A DNA stretch of 64,000 nt from Isoperla grammatica. Taxonomy: Eukaryota > Arthropoda > Insecta > Plecoptera > Perlodidae. The translations under genes were made by a program, and so were the position numbers. The notes beneath the pieces are model-generated. The model saw nothing but the letters and a program-made list of their open reading frames with translations, did not search any database and had not been told where the DNA came from. The stretch covers positions 42,814,736-42,878,735 of the forward strand of contig OX246743.1 in the NCBI GenBank assembly GCA_945910005.1. Reading direction: 5' to 3'. Shown one piece after another: positions 1 to 17,675 of this stretch (within the stretch, counting starts at the first letter, position 1; each line of letters starts with the position of its first letter).

Positions 1-245
1 AACAAGGAAGACAAACAAAGTACGAATCCTACCACAGACCTTGTCAAAGCTGTTTAAATCTCATTGTTAGTAAGCAAGCAAGACAAACAAAATACGAACC
101 CTACCACAGGCCTTGTCAAAGCTGTTTAAATATCATTGTTAGTAAGCACAGGGTTCTGTCCCAGCATCTATCCATCTACCCCAGCATCTATCTACCATCT
201 ACCCCAGTAGACCTCTTTTATCTAACTCAAGTAACCCTTTTGACA
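1..245. repeat. short tandem repeat, unit about 70 bp
   Basis: Two head-to-tail units of about 70 bp begin near 11 and 83; each contains ACGAA(T/C)CCTACCACAG and CTTGTCAAAGCTGTTTAAAT. The same units recur about three times at 54026-54230, the left part of the second segmental copy. No coding potential was recognised. Confidence 0.75.
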
Positions 246-419
246 GACCCAGATCAATGAACAACAAAGGGTATCAGCCGTATCACTCGTCAACGGAGTG
301 GGTCTTGAACAGAACTGAATCCTAGTAGGTTTCAGAAAACAACCGAAGAGGTATCTAGCTAAAGAACTGGGCCCGGGACCAGTGGCGACTCTACCTGTCG
401 TACGAATGACAAAGGGGCC

Positions 420-672
420 GACCTCGGGGCTGCAAGATGCTACGAGGAAACAGACAAGGTACCGACAATGTCGCGTAGATTGACAGTAAGAAAGACAATT
501 GGAGCAACCTCGCGACCCGTGAAACCAACCAGCGAGCTCGAGGAAATGAAGGTGTTGTCGACTATCATACCACAGATGACTCTACTTGTCGTACGAGGGA
601 CAAAGGGCTGCAAGATGCTACGAGGAAACAGACAAGGTACCGACAATGTCGCGTAGATTGACAGTAAGAAGA
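420..672. repeat. tandem repeat, unit about 179 bp
   Basis: A unit starting CTGCAAGATGCTACGAGGAA occurs at 430 and 609 and continues after the inserted element at 2523-2760. The counterpart is at 54470-54770. Open frames through it encode no recognisable protein and follow the repeat period, so I treat it as non-coding repeat. Confidence 0.7.
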
Positions 673-1317
673 CAATTGACGACTTGCGATGGGAGGAGCT
701 TATTTTAGTTTCCCGCGCGCTCCAGAGATGGCGCGCGAGAAGTGAGTAAAGATTCTTGAGAAAACGATGGATCCCATGCTATTGTTACGGGAGCACGCTT
801 AGGGCAAATGTTTAAATTTGTTTTTCGAGATGAGTGTAGTTTTTAAGTATTTTAGTCACGAAGGAAGCCAGAGGCTACTCAAAGAAAGTTACAGCTTGTT
901 TGTACCTTCCTTTTTGAAAGAGTTTTGGACCGCTGAAAATCAGGTGGCAGGCACTGTTCTCGTCAAGGCTAGAAGTGTACCTACGTGTTTTTAATTAGTA
1001 AATTTAGTTATATTAATGATGCACTCATATGTCTGCTATTATGCACGGTTTACTGTTTAGTATTTCTAGTTTGTAAAACATTAGAATTCATGATTTAAAG
1101 ACAATAATGCAGACAAATATTACCGCCACTATAATGCACGCCTACTAGAGGCGTAGATGACAGGTAGGGCCTCTACCTGTCAGCTGTCTTTGAAACTAGG
1201 GCTTTGGCTGGATTTAGCCTAGCGTAGGCCTACATTTTCCTAGCCTCTAGTCTAGGCCTAGCCCTGCCTATGCGTGCAGGCTATTTATGTAACTATTAAC
1301 TTTCATGAATTAATTAA

Positions 1318-1629
1318 TTAACTGTAACGATTAACTCTGATCCTCGGTGCTTTCAGCTTTCTTGGGGAAGTAAAACTAAACACACTTGGGATTGCATCCT
1401 TCTTGAGGCAATTTTTGCTGCCGTTTACAGCTTCCCTCAAGTCTGTTGGGATGAAATGACTAGAACACACTGTCACTGTTGACGAAACGGCTTGGTTCCT
1501 TCTGCTGTCACGGCGTATTTTAATTTCCCATATCTTTCTTAGCTTCGCAACTTTGAGAAACAAATGAAATGATATGCCAGGAACTGTAGCATTATTTTTG
1601 CATCTAGGAACACAACAATAACGCGGCAT
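1318..1629 (-). CDS. THAP zinc-finger domain fragment inside transposon
   Basis: The 103-residue frame opens MPRYCCVPRC and shows the C2CH pattern of a THAP DNA-binding domain: CCVPRC near residues 5-10, a tryptophan in KIWEIK near residue 33, VCSSHF near residues 54-59, and a terminal DAIPSVF motif resembling the family's AVPTIF. THAP domains bind DNA in P-element transposases and related host proteins. The frame ends soon after the domain, so this is a lone domain or the first exon of a longer gene. The start is the ATG immediately before the first Cys cluster. It lies in an inserted element, and expression is uncertain. Confidence 0.6.
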   Translation of the reverse strand: MPRYCCVPRCKNNATVPGISFHLFLKVAKLRKIWEIKIRRDSRRNQAVSSTVTVCSSHFIPTDLREAVNGSKNCLKKDAIPSVFSFTSPRKLKAPRIRVNRYS

Positions 1630-1768
1630 TGCTCATTCGCTATGGAAATCTACGCTCAAACTACCCAAAGTTCCCATATGTTCCATGCAAAACGCCTGCA
1701 ATGTTTACTCACATACGCAGCCATGTTGGGGGCGGGTTGAGCGCGTCACGTGAGCGTGACGTAGGTGG

Positions 1769-1873
1769 TATTTTAATTTCCCATATCTTTCTTAGCTTCG
1801 CAACTTTGAGAAACAAATGAAATGATATGCCAGGAACTGTAGCATTATTTTTGCATCTAGGAACACAACAATT

Positions 1874-1905
<32 letters not shown>

Positions 1906-2366
1906 TGTCTATCCTATTCAGTTATAAAAACTGATTTACAAAGGAGGACCTTAAATAAAACTAAGCTATGCAAACAATGAATAGTAATGAAATCATAAAT
2001 AACAATAACAACAAAAACAAAACAAACTACTGAACTATATAAAATATAATCAAGAACAAGAAAAAATAATTGAGAAATGAAATAAAATCACATGAAGTGG
2101 AAATTCAACATATTAAAAAAAAAAAATAGAAGTATGCAAATAAGAAAGAACATGAAGAAACAAAAAAAAATTGTTGGAAAAAATAAATATATGTATATAT
2201 ATAAAAGTGAAAAAGAAGAGAAAAAAGAAGAAAGAAAAGAAAAAAGAAAAAAGAAAAAAGAAAAAAGAAAAAAGAAAAAGGATAAAGAAAAAAGAAAAAA
2301 AAAAGAAAAAAGAAAAAAGAAAAAAGAAAAAAAGAAAAACTGTGAAAAACAATAACGCGGCATTGC
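1769..2366 (-). pseudogene. broken second copy of the THAP 5' region
   Basis: The stretch 1769-1871 repeats the THAP coding region from about residue 5 to the KIWEIK tryptophan, and 2353-2366 carries its start ATG and first codons. A 476-bp insertion separates them. The upstream region 2367-2507 is a near-exact copy of 1630-1768, so promoter plus exon start were duplicated in tandem (about 256-bp unit) before the insertion. The coding part stops at the duplication junction near 1769 and cannot make a full domain. Confidence 0.65.
1872..2347 (-). mobile_element. retroposon insertion with (TAAA)n tail
   Basis: The insert is flanked by AACAA at 1867-1871 and 2348-2352, a 5-bp target duplication inside the THAP copy. 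Read on the minus strand it starts with a CT-rich low-complexity stretch and ends with a degenerate hairpin motif (ATCAG...CTGAAT) followed by a (TAAA)n tail. This 3' end matches the dispersed hairpin-tailed family seen at 22040, 33430 and 50330. The K/E-rich and F/L-rich open frames here are low-complexity artefacts. Confidence 0.6.
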
Positions 2367-2528
2367 TCATTCGCTATGGAAATCTACGCTCAAACTACCC
2401 AAAGTTCCCATATGTTCCATGCAAAACGCCTGCAATGTTTACTCACATACGCAGCCATGTTGGGGGCGGGTTGAGCGCGTCACGTGAGCGTGACGTAGGT
2501 GGGAGGGAACATCCGAAGTCGTCAATTG

Positions 2529-5072
2529 GAGCAACCTCGACCTGTGAAACCAACCAGCGAACTCGAGGAAATGAACGTGTTGTTGACTATCATGCCACAG
2601 ATGACTCTACTTGTCGTACGAGGGACAAAGGGCTGCAAGATGCTACGAGGAAACAGACAAGGTACCGACAATGTCGCGTAGATTGACAGCAAGAAAGACA
2701 ATTGGAGCAACCTCGACCCGTGAAACCAACCAGCGATCTCGAGGAAATGAAAGTGTTGTTGACTATCTTACCAGTGAGACTATACGTGAGGCCTCGTTAC
2801 ACGTACGAAGGTATTCAGACGTGAAAATCTCCCACAATATCACTCGGAGTGACCATAAAGAACGTCAAAAGAACAACAATTACACTATACGAGACCTCGA
2901 TCTAAGTGAAAATTTCCCACCAGATCAATCAATCGTTGACCATAGATTATGCAACACAGAGATAACATCCAAGGAAAGTGACCACGTTGTCCTTCCTAAG
3001 TAGTTTTCTCCCGTGCTTGACTAACGTTCCTCGACATCGCAACAATGACGTATGAGTGACCCCTACCTTTCGTTCATGTTGCTGACACTGATGATCCGAG
3101 TCGTTCTCACTTGGTCGCGGGTTCCATGCTGGAGTAGAGCGAGTTAGACACTGACTGACTCAGTCGCATGTCTACTGTCTACTACGGTCTCTCTCTCTCT
3201 CTCTCTCTCTTGGAGCGAGGCGACCCACATTCTCGTGGCCCCAGGCGGGAGTAACGGCGCTCGGCATTGGCCACATCACAAGAAACAGATGAAAACGAAA
3301 CTGAAGGTGTACGGGAGGGGGGGGGGGATATTGGTGTTAACGTGCGTGATTGTCGGTAACAACAACATTGCGCTGCGCCTTCAAGATTAACATCTTCAGT
3401 TGTTGCGATTGTTGGGATGGTGGACAAGGATGTAATAGATCTTATAACAATGTAGTTGTAGGACTTGGAGCAAGGTGGTGCCTAAATGTGGTCTTCCTGC
3501 ATTAATTGGGCATGAAACCGCGATGTTGCCGTGGTATACCGACGTCCTAACCAAGAGCATCACATATTGCCGTGGTAATCACAATGCGCGGGGTTGAGGA
3601 GGGGGGGGGGGGGGGGGGGGGCGTTGAGAGGGCCGCCATGTACGAGGAAGGTGATACTGGTCACCCCCAAGCCACCCCTGTGCACACGTCAACCCATCTT
3701 CACCTTGTCGTGTCACCATATACACACTAACTAGTAACTATATCAGTCTGTGTTAATTAACCTAACTGTAGTTTAGTTTCTTAGCTCACAGGACGAAGTG
3801 TATAATAAGTTATCTGTGCTCATAGTAATTGAGGATGCCTATATATGTACTATGTATATTGTATATGTGAAGAGGGAAGATAATGAAACGAAATTCCCTT
3901 GATACTCAAGAAGTTTCTTGTCTACAATCCCCTCCCTTGTCACATCAACTCATAGTTGACTCTTGTGGAGTTACTTGTGGCTGCACTCTTGTAACAGTGA
4001 CCCGTTTGCACACATCACATTAGATTAGAGGGAGAAAAGATGGGACGCATTGGAAACAGTATTTTTAAATATTATTGTGGTAATGAGGAGGGGGAATGTG
4101 AAAATGAACAAGGACTAATACATAACTCAGTTTGTTTCATAGTACCACTTTATTTAAAATACATTTTATCTTTAAAAACAAAATATGCAATTTATAAAAA
4201 TATTGTTTGTAAAAAGGGATTTTAAGAAAACATTTTGCCCAAAAATAGAGCATCACATATTATGTATATTGTGTACCATTCCACAGATAGTACAGTACAA
4301 TAGTACTGTTACATAATTACTAACACAAATTAATGTGTAGGAGACAAGTTACTGTGTACCATTAATTACTAAATAACAATTACTAGTCAATTACATAACA
4401 TCACATTTTCTAGCACTGGATTTGATTACAACAAACTGTCTTAAATTAAAATACAGTACATTAGGGGCTTGGGGGTATACAAAACAAAATATTGTTTCCT
4501 GAGCTTGTTCCCTGCTAAAATAAAAATAACAAACAATGTAGATACAAAATAGGTTAGTTAGTTAAAAAGTTGACAGTAAAGAATTGTACATAAAAATAAA
4601 AACATCCAAAACTACAAATATTCACTGGTTTCAATGCAGCAAATGAAATGAAAAGTACAGTACTCTGTAGCACAGTTTGGCACATATCCTCAACTGCATT
4701 AACCACAACCCCCGATTAGATAATATTATTATCACCCTTAAGTACCACCATTAATCTATAAGAGATAATGCATACATAATGCTGATTAGAATTGGCTCAT
4801 CTGATTGGTCAAAATGTACAGTGCTTACAATTAATGCAAGGCAGAGGGCTGGGATTTACTTAACCTGTAATTTACTTCTTCAGTTAAACTGTACTCTCCA
4901 ATAGCAACAACTAATGAAAATACATCAAGATTGAGTTAGATTTCAGTTTACTTGAACATTGAAATACCGGGCATAGTTAGTGATAAGTGAAATGAGCTTA
5001 AACCAATGGAAGGCTGGTATGTTGGACAGGAGTTATCGTCGTTAATAAGAAGCAGATGCGTTCTTGACCGGA
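2529..5072. other. intergenic DNA 3' of MCCC2 copy A
   Basis: No gene is recognised. The stretch contains repeat-derived sequence to about 3000, a CT microsatellite at 3187-3212, a G run at 3601-3621 and AT-rich DNA to 4950 that may include the MCCC2 3' UTR (minus strand). It is colinear with 54541-57046. Confidence 0.6.
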
Positions 5073-12028
<6,956 letters not shown>

Positions 12029-13064
12029 CTGTAACACAATCATATAACCTCTTGTTCAACACTCGGCTATTATTCAATACATACAGTAGTCCCTCGTTTT
12101 TTTTTGTTTAGTTGTACCGGTAACTAAAGTTCAATCAGCCTTAAGAACCACAGTAGGTGAATGCAATCGGACCCTATTGTATCCGCTAATAGCGGCCATA
12201 AAAATAAGGTTTACAGAAATCTCGAAAACATTCATCTACGGAAGTCGAAGTGCGGTCAATTACAGAGCACTGAAATGTTACAATAGTGAGGGTGAATGTT
12301 TTCTAGATGCCGTTTGAGTGGAATGGAAAGAGCATGGGCCGAGAGGGAGCAACATATCGAGGCTCCATTCATCCACTATGTTTCTCAGTGTTGAAATACA
12401 TGTAGAAAGATTTATAATTCAACATTTTGCAATTCAAATCAAGAGTTCTTATTATAGTAACCTTTCAAATTTGAATTAAAGAGGGACTACTGTAGGATAC
12501 AATGAAATTAAATATAATACGGACCACACATTTTCAAATATAACGCCAACAAATAAAAGTTTAAATGGATGAATAAGATTTTCTACGAAACCTCTCTGTA
12601 TGACGCGTTCATAAGCGAGCGCGTGTACGTCTACGTCCAAAAGTTTGAAAACTACCGCCATATTTCAAGAATGTCCGTCGACCAGCTGCACAGCCTTCTA
12701 AATAACTCACGGAACTTTGTTTTCGTTGCCTCATGGTTACTTGTAGTTAAAATGAACATATTCGTGACCGGACCGAAATTTACTATAAAATGTCTATCTC
12801 ACGTTTTGCCGCTATTTTGTTTTAGGAAAAAACTTTAAGCTTTAAAAAACATTGTAACTTATGGATCGATTTTTCCACAAAACCGGCGCGTGCCGCTCCA
12901 GTAAGGTGTGGTTTAAGCTCTTTGGCAAATGTTTAGATCACGCTACTTCCGTGCCTTCTTTGGCGTGACATCTGGAAGGCCGTGGATGCTTTATTCCATT
13001 GTTGTCTGTCTATCAAAGTGTCCATCTTGGCGTCTCCTGAACTTTTGTTTTTACTCTGCTGAAA
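12029..13064. other. divergent interval between MCCC2 and the COX7C-like gene
   Basis: About 1 kb separates the first recognised MCCC2 exon (minus) from the COX7C-like ATG (plus). It should contain promoter sequence for the COX7C-like gene and possibly the MCCC2 transit-peptide exon, but I could not identify that exon. The part 12570-12840 (GACGCGTT..ATAAGCGAGCGCGT, TGACCGGACC) resembles dispersed sequence at 49555-49960. Confidence 0.5.
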
Positions 13065-15959
13065 ATGTCTCTCGTAAGAGTTGTTGGGAAAATCGGGAGA
13101 CAATTTTCAACGTCTCTAGCAAGGAGGGAGCATGGTGGTCCACATGAATGCCCTGACGAAGGCGGGGTTGCTTGGAAGGTGAGAAACGAACATAACAATT
13201 TTACTCCCTAGGATCCAGAGAATTGTTGCTTGTTCTGCTTTTGAAACGTGTTCAAATGGTTTATTAGTCTAGTTCTAGGTTACGCCAAACCGCGAGAAAT
13301 GGATGTACCCCCTATTACCTTTGTTATTCTAATCAGGCTCGAAGTCCTTTTGCCTAGAGAGATCGTATATAAATCTTAGGACACTTTTGCCATTATCTTG
13401 TCAATCAGTCTTGCTTCACTCACCCACCGTTTGTAATTTAGCAACCTTTCCTAACACAAAGGGCCAGGGGTGATTGGCAGAAGATTGCTTCACTCGCCGT
13501 TTGTAATTTAGCAACCTTTCCTAACATAAAGGGCCAGGGGTGATTGGCAGAAGATTGCTTCACTCGCTGTTTGTAATTTAGCAACCTTTCCTAGCATAAA
13601 GGGCCAGGGGTGACTGGCAGAAGATTGCTTTACTCGCCGTTTGTAATTTAGCAACCTTTCCTAACAAAAGGGGCCAGGGGTGACTGGCAGAGGATTGCTA
13701 ATCGTTTCCTTGTATCCACTTGGACTGTAATAACAAAATGCAGTGGTTACCAGTTCGGGTGGGGGTTCAACTCAACCGCACTAATGGACCTGACAGTCCC
13801 TCACTGATTCAAAAACTGCGATCTAGGCTCTTGGGGGTGTTTTGGGTACCGAAACAAGTAGGGCCTAGCCAGAGGTGGAATCTGGTCGCAGCACGCGATG
13901 ACGTCACACTCAGGCCCGAATGCATAGTTCCCACTCAATCCCTCCTCAACTCAGCCTCTCCTCAGCATCACCTAGTCACCAATCACAGAGCCGTCTAGAT
14001 GGAAATGCCGTTCCGTGATTGGTGGTTGGGCGAGGCTGAGGAGAGGCTGAGTTGAGGAAGGCTTGAGTATGGACTATGCATACTGACCTTAAAGGTGCAT
14101 TCACAATCTTTACTAGTACTATGGTTTAATGATTAACACTAAGCCACACTTCTTTCATTGGCTGGGAGGGAGAATACTGCGCGAAATTCAAACTTCCAAG
14201 TACTTGACCGGGTATTTTATCGGCTTGGATACTGATCTTAAGCTTGTCGTATCATTTATGAATATTGAATAATAATATGTTTAGGCCTAATTGATAATAG
14301 TTCAAATACCATTAATTTTAGACATATTATGTTAATGCTTGATTATTCAAAAAGAAAGTAAAAAAATTAGATGTGTTTAAGTACAATTTTTGAAGTATTA
14401 AAAAAAGTCATACAGGAGAAAGTGCTGGAAGTACAGGATAGAAGTGTAGAGGCTGTGTTGATAAAAAACACAGTACCTAGCACATAATAGGTTAGCAATT
14501 TCTCTCCGTTTCTTTGTTGTGTACAATATCATGAATCCAATTGGGTTTACAAAAATAACACTACGTGGCTTCCCCCTAGGGTTCCCAACTCTGCAAAATA
14601 ACATTCCGGGACAAATAGCACATGAAAAGGGAATGGCTCACGTGATACTGCCGAAGGCCCGCCGGAGGGCTATCGCCGAAGGCGAAATTTTTTTGGACCT
14701 TTTCTTCATGATTTACGTTCTAAAAACATGTTTTTAGGCCTATTGCTTGACGAGAAAACAAGAAATCTCCTTTTGAACAAAAATCTTTCGCAGTTAATTA
14801 GAAATTAGGAGTTCACGTGCCTGTCTGAGATTGTTGTTTCATTAATTATTGTGTTGCTATAACAATATTTATAGCCTAATAGGGTAAATACTAGATGTGC
14901 CTATTTAGTATTTGTATTGAAACATAGTGCATTTGAAAAGTCAACTTTGGAAACTATGCTCACATTAATTTATCATCCATTCTCACTGCTCGTTTCGAGC
15001 TCACGTTTCGGGCGGCGCGGGGTCGCGGCAGAAGCAAGACACTTTCATGTCATTCCGGGACATTTGCCGTCCCGGAATCAGTTTAATTTCAACCTGGACA
15101 AGATCTTTAATTCCTGGTCTGTCCCGGCGAAACCGGGACGGTTGGGAACCCTACTTCCCCCCCCCCCCCCCCCGTGATTATTCAAAAGAAAACATGCAGA
15201 ATTACCCATTTCGGGGACAAACAACAAGCTATTGGAGTAGATGACTTTTTTGGAGGATACAATCTATGGTGATAATCACACGTACTTTACAATGCACAGA
15301 TTGTAAAAATAAATGAGAGAAAAGAAACGGCCCATTGATGCAACTGTTGGTGTTTTGAAAGAACAATCTTCGTATGCAAATCTAAGAAAAATCGACACAG
15401 GGGGTCGGCCTAAACTGTTAGCGTATCACAAGGGTCTTGATTTGAATATACATATCGCAGAAATTACACTAAAGAAAAGAATTCTTGTAATAGACCCCAA
15501 TTTACGTAATGCAAATCATGTATTTTAGTCTTTTAGACTAGGGTTGGAATTCATAGTCGGCCCTTACACCCATGGGCACCCATTGTTGCTATGGATTTGT
15601 TTTGTTTATGGAAAATAACATGGAAACAACTGTTACCGTGGTAACAATGGGCGCCCCTAAGTGTAGGGGCCGACTATGAATTCCAACCTAAGATGCCATA
15701 GACAGCCCAATCGAGTGCAGTGCAGTTTCTACAACAACTCGTGCGCACTATCGGATTGTGGCATGCACTGCAAACTAACTAGGCCTAATGAAAATGTTAT
15801 TACATTTTACATGGTTGAAATTATCTTTTCCAGACACTGCCGTTCAAGTACAAAAGTTTGAACCGCATGACTTTGTACTACTGTCTTTTCTTTGGCACCG
15901 CTTTTTGGGCTCCGTTCATTGTCATTCGTATCGCCTTGTACAAAGCTAATGGGTTATAA
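13065..15959 (+). CDS. COX7C-like cytochrome c oxidase subunit
   Basis: Two exons, 13065-13178 and 15834-15959, join in phase 0 to give 79 residues. The N-terminus is a basic mitochondrial presequence (MSLVRVVGKIGRQFST). The mature part starts TLPFKYKSLNRMTL and runs into one membrane span containing LFFGTAFWAPFIVIR. The LPF...R.T...FFG...APF.V.R pattern is that of COX7C, a small inner-membrane subunit of complex IV. It differs strongly from the canonical COX7C 1.7 kb downstream, notably the acidic/Cys stretch HECPDEGGVAWK and a C-terminus ANGL instead of QLLKK. A donor at 15965 and an acceptor before 17031 suggest a spliced 3' UTR. The gene is a divergent tandem paralogue. Confidence 0.85.
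13398..13705. repeat. 70-bp tandem repeat in COX7C-like intron
   Basis: Four units, anchored by GCAACCTTTCC at 13441, 13511, 13581 and 13651, each contain GGGCCAGGGGTGA. Three units are visible in the second copy at 63831, 63901 and 63971, where the window ends. Confidence 0.9.
13913..14088. mobile_element. palindromic MITE, family 1
   Basis: A near-complete inverted repeat: GGCCCGAATGCATAG ... CTCAACTCAGCCTCTCCTCA on the left mirrors TGAGGAGAGGCTGAGTTGAG ... CTATGCATACTGACC on the right. TCA and TTA flank it, consistent with a degraded TWA target duplication of the PIF/Harbinger type. A sister copy is at 48844-49019. Confidence 0.75.
14577..15153. mobile_element. 577-bp hAT-type non-autonomous element
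   Basis: The termini are TAGGGTTCCCAAC and GTTGGGAACCCTA, perfectly complementary except for one base near the inner end. They are flanked by the exact 8-bp duplication CTTCCCCC (14569-14576 and 15154-15161). An 8-bp duplication and TAGGG ends are hallmarks of hAT elements. No transposase was seen. It sits in the COX7C-like intron. Confidence 0.85.
15542..15688. mobile_element. 147-bp foldback MITE
   Basis: GGTTGGAATTCATAGTCGG at the left mirrors CCGACTATGAATTCCAACC at the right, and inner arms also pair (CCATTGTTGCTATGG against the TAACAATGGGCG region). Flanks are TAG and TAA. Confidence 0.75.
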
Positions 15960-17278
15960 GAAAGGTGAGTAATGTACGTAGGCTACTATTTTTTCGTTTT
16001 AATGCCTTGTTTATTATAGCATAACTATGCTATTAACGAATAACCATAGTAATAGTAGTAGGAGACTAACTAGTATAGACTAACTAGGTTCAAACAATGT
16101 CGGATAGTAATCACAGTTCATTTATTGTAAATAGATCGCATATTTTTGACAGAATGCACAAACATCATAGTCAGTGGTTGGTTATTTATTTTAATATCAT
16201 TTTATTCAAAGACATAAATATTTTCACACAATAAATCAATCAACCTAAAAGTGATGGTTTTCAAGGGTGTTTACCTAGAATATCTTTTAATTCTTTCATC
16301 CAATTTCTTGAATTCAACATTGAAGGCAAATCATAAAAAAAGTACAAACACTCTGAATTGTAAATTACAACAATAGATATTTTTGATTGATGCTTTTGTT
16401 TTACATTCAAGAAGTTGGATGAAAAATTGAACCTTGTAAAAATGAAACCGTCTATTACTCAGCTTTTCGACGTCAGCATTTCTTCGTTATCTTGCCTCCT
16501 TTTTCTCCACTGATTTCTTCCAATTGTTTCTGTCCACCCACTGCTTCCTTATTTTCACGTGCAATATGTGTGTCAGGGAAACTTAGATCAAACGGCAAGT
16601 TATAGAATATTTGTTCCTTATCACCACATATTCCCTAAGAGGAAATTTCTTTCCGGCAACCTAGGCCTAGGATAAGACGTCGTGTTCAACAATTTCATCC
16701 ACGAATGATTGATTCTATCAATGCTCTTCTCCCAAAAGTCAACATGCTCTATTGACAATGAGAGAACTCTCGCATGTGTCGTTTGTTAAATGTTGTCATA
16801 CGCACCGTGAGTAAGCATAATTCAGGGCGATAAAAATCGCTACCGCATTGAGTTCATAACACGTCCTGGTTCCCTTGACGCAAGTAGACTTGAGACTGTA
16901 CTCGAGTAGACCGATCTACAATACGTACAGGCTCTAAGGGGCTTCAGGGCCAAACAGATTATATTGGTTATTATTTGGTACCGTATTGAATAAGTACTCG
17001 ATACTATCTAACCACACTTTTATTTTACAGTGGAGTTGTAGAACTACCAGAGGACTCAATGGGATTGAATCAACGTGGACCACTTGACAAAGCTTATGAA
17101 TTTACTATTATAAAGTGCCAAGAAATGTTAAAGCTTAAATTTTAAAACGAATGTAGTGTGAAAGGGGACTGGACTGGTCTACCTTAACCCTATGTTTACC
17201 TGATATTCGGTCGAGTTTTTGTCTGGAGAAGAACCAACAACCACTGTCTCCTCTGTATGATAACATTTTTTCAATAAA
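15960..17278 (+). other. putative spliced 3' UTR of the COX7C-like gene
   Basis: Six bases after the stop a donor AAAG|GTGAGT occurs. TATTTTACAG precedes a possible UTR exon from 17031, and AATAAA lies at 17273-17278. The intervening 16000-17000 bases show no other gene. The layout copies that of COX7C downstream. Confidence 0.45.
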
Positions 17279-17675
17279 TGTCTCCTTGGGATTAATCTTA
17301 CTGTGTATTTGATCATTTCTACTGATGTTTTTATATATTTGATAATGATAGAAAACAAAATAGTGACATATGCTTTCAAAACACTACACTACACTCACGA
17401 TGCACAGTACCGGAAGCGGCCATTTATGATAAAAATTGTATTTACTTTTTAGCTCTCATCTAATAGTTAAAAATTTTCTAACACGCTTTTACTACTATTA
17501 AAATTGTATTATTAAATAGTATTTTGTTTAAAATATACATTTTAAAGCTTTTTTATACGTTGTTTAGGCATGTTACGTGTGTTTACTGTAGTTAGACATT
17601 TGACCAGACTAGTACCACTGTACTGTACGTGAGTTTTCCACTTCCGTCGTCTGCAGGAATTTTCACTTTTCCGAA
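17279..17675. other. intergenic DNA and probable COX7C promoter
   Basis: AT-rich, with no gene recognised. It separates the putative poly(A) signal of the COX7C-like gene from the COX7C start by about 400 bp. Confidence 0.4.

Larger units (their letters stand above)
679..2522 (-). mobile_element. 1.84-kb inserted element with short inverted ends, carrying THAP-domain sequence
   Basis: The other segmental copy (near 54540) has an uninterrupted site with one CAATTG; here CAATTG appears at both 673-678 and 2523-2528. Between them lies a block whose ends read ACGACTTGCGATG and, on the opposite strand, ACGACTTCGGATG, imperfect 13-bp inverted repeats. The 6-bp target duplication does not match the 8 bp usual for P elements, the best-known THAP-bearing transposons, so the superfamily is not assigned. 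Inside are a THAP open frame, a tandem duplication of its promoter and first part, and a nested retroposon. No transposase catalytic domain was recognised, so the element is probably non-autonomous. Confidence 0.6.

Noticed and set aside
2088..2686. Lys/Glu-rich and Phe-rich frames
   Set aside because: A-rich/CT-rich low-complexity part of a retroposon; no conserved domain.
2611..3003. 130-residue open frame (and the related one at 54625-54921)
   Set aside because: It follows the 179-bp repeat, shows no domain, and the copy at 54625 diverges in frame at its 3' end, so coding is unsupported.
12476..12661. Candidate MCCC2 transit-peptide exon (MAVVFKLLDV...)
   Set aside because: No phase-compatible donor, no basic amphipathic character, and it lies in sequence resembling the dispersed repeat near 49555.
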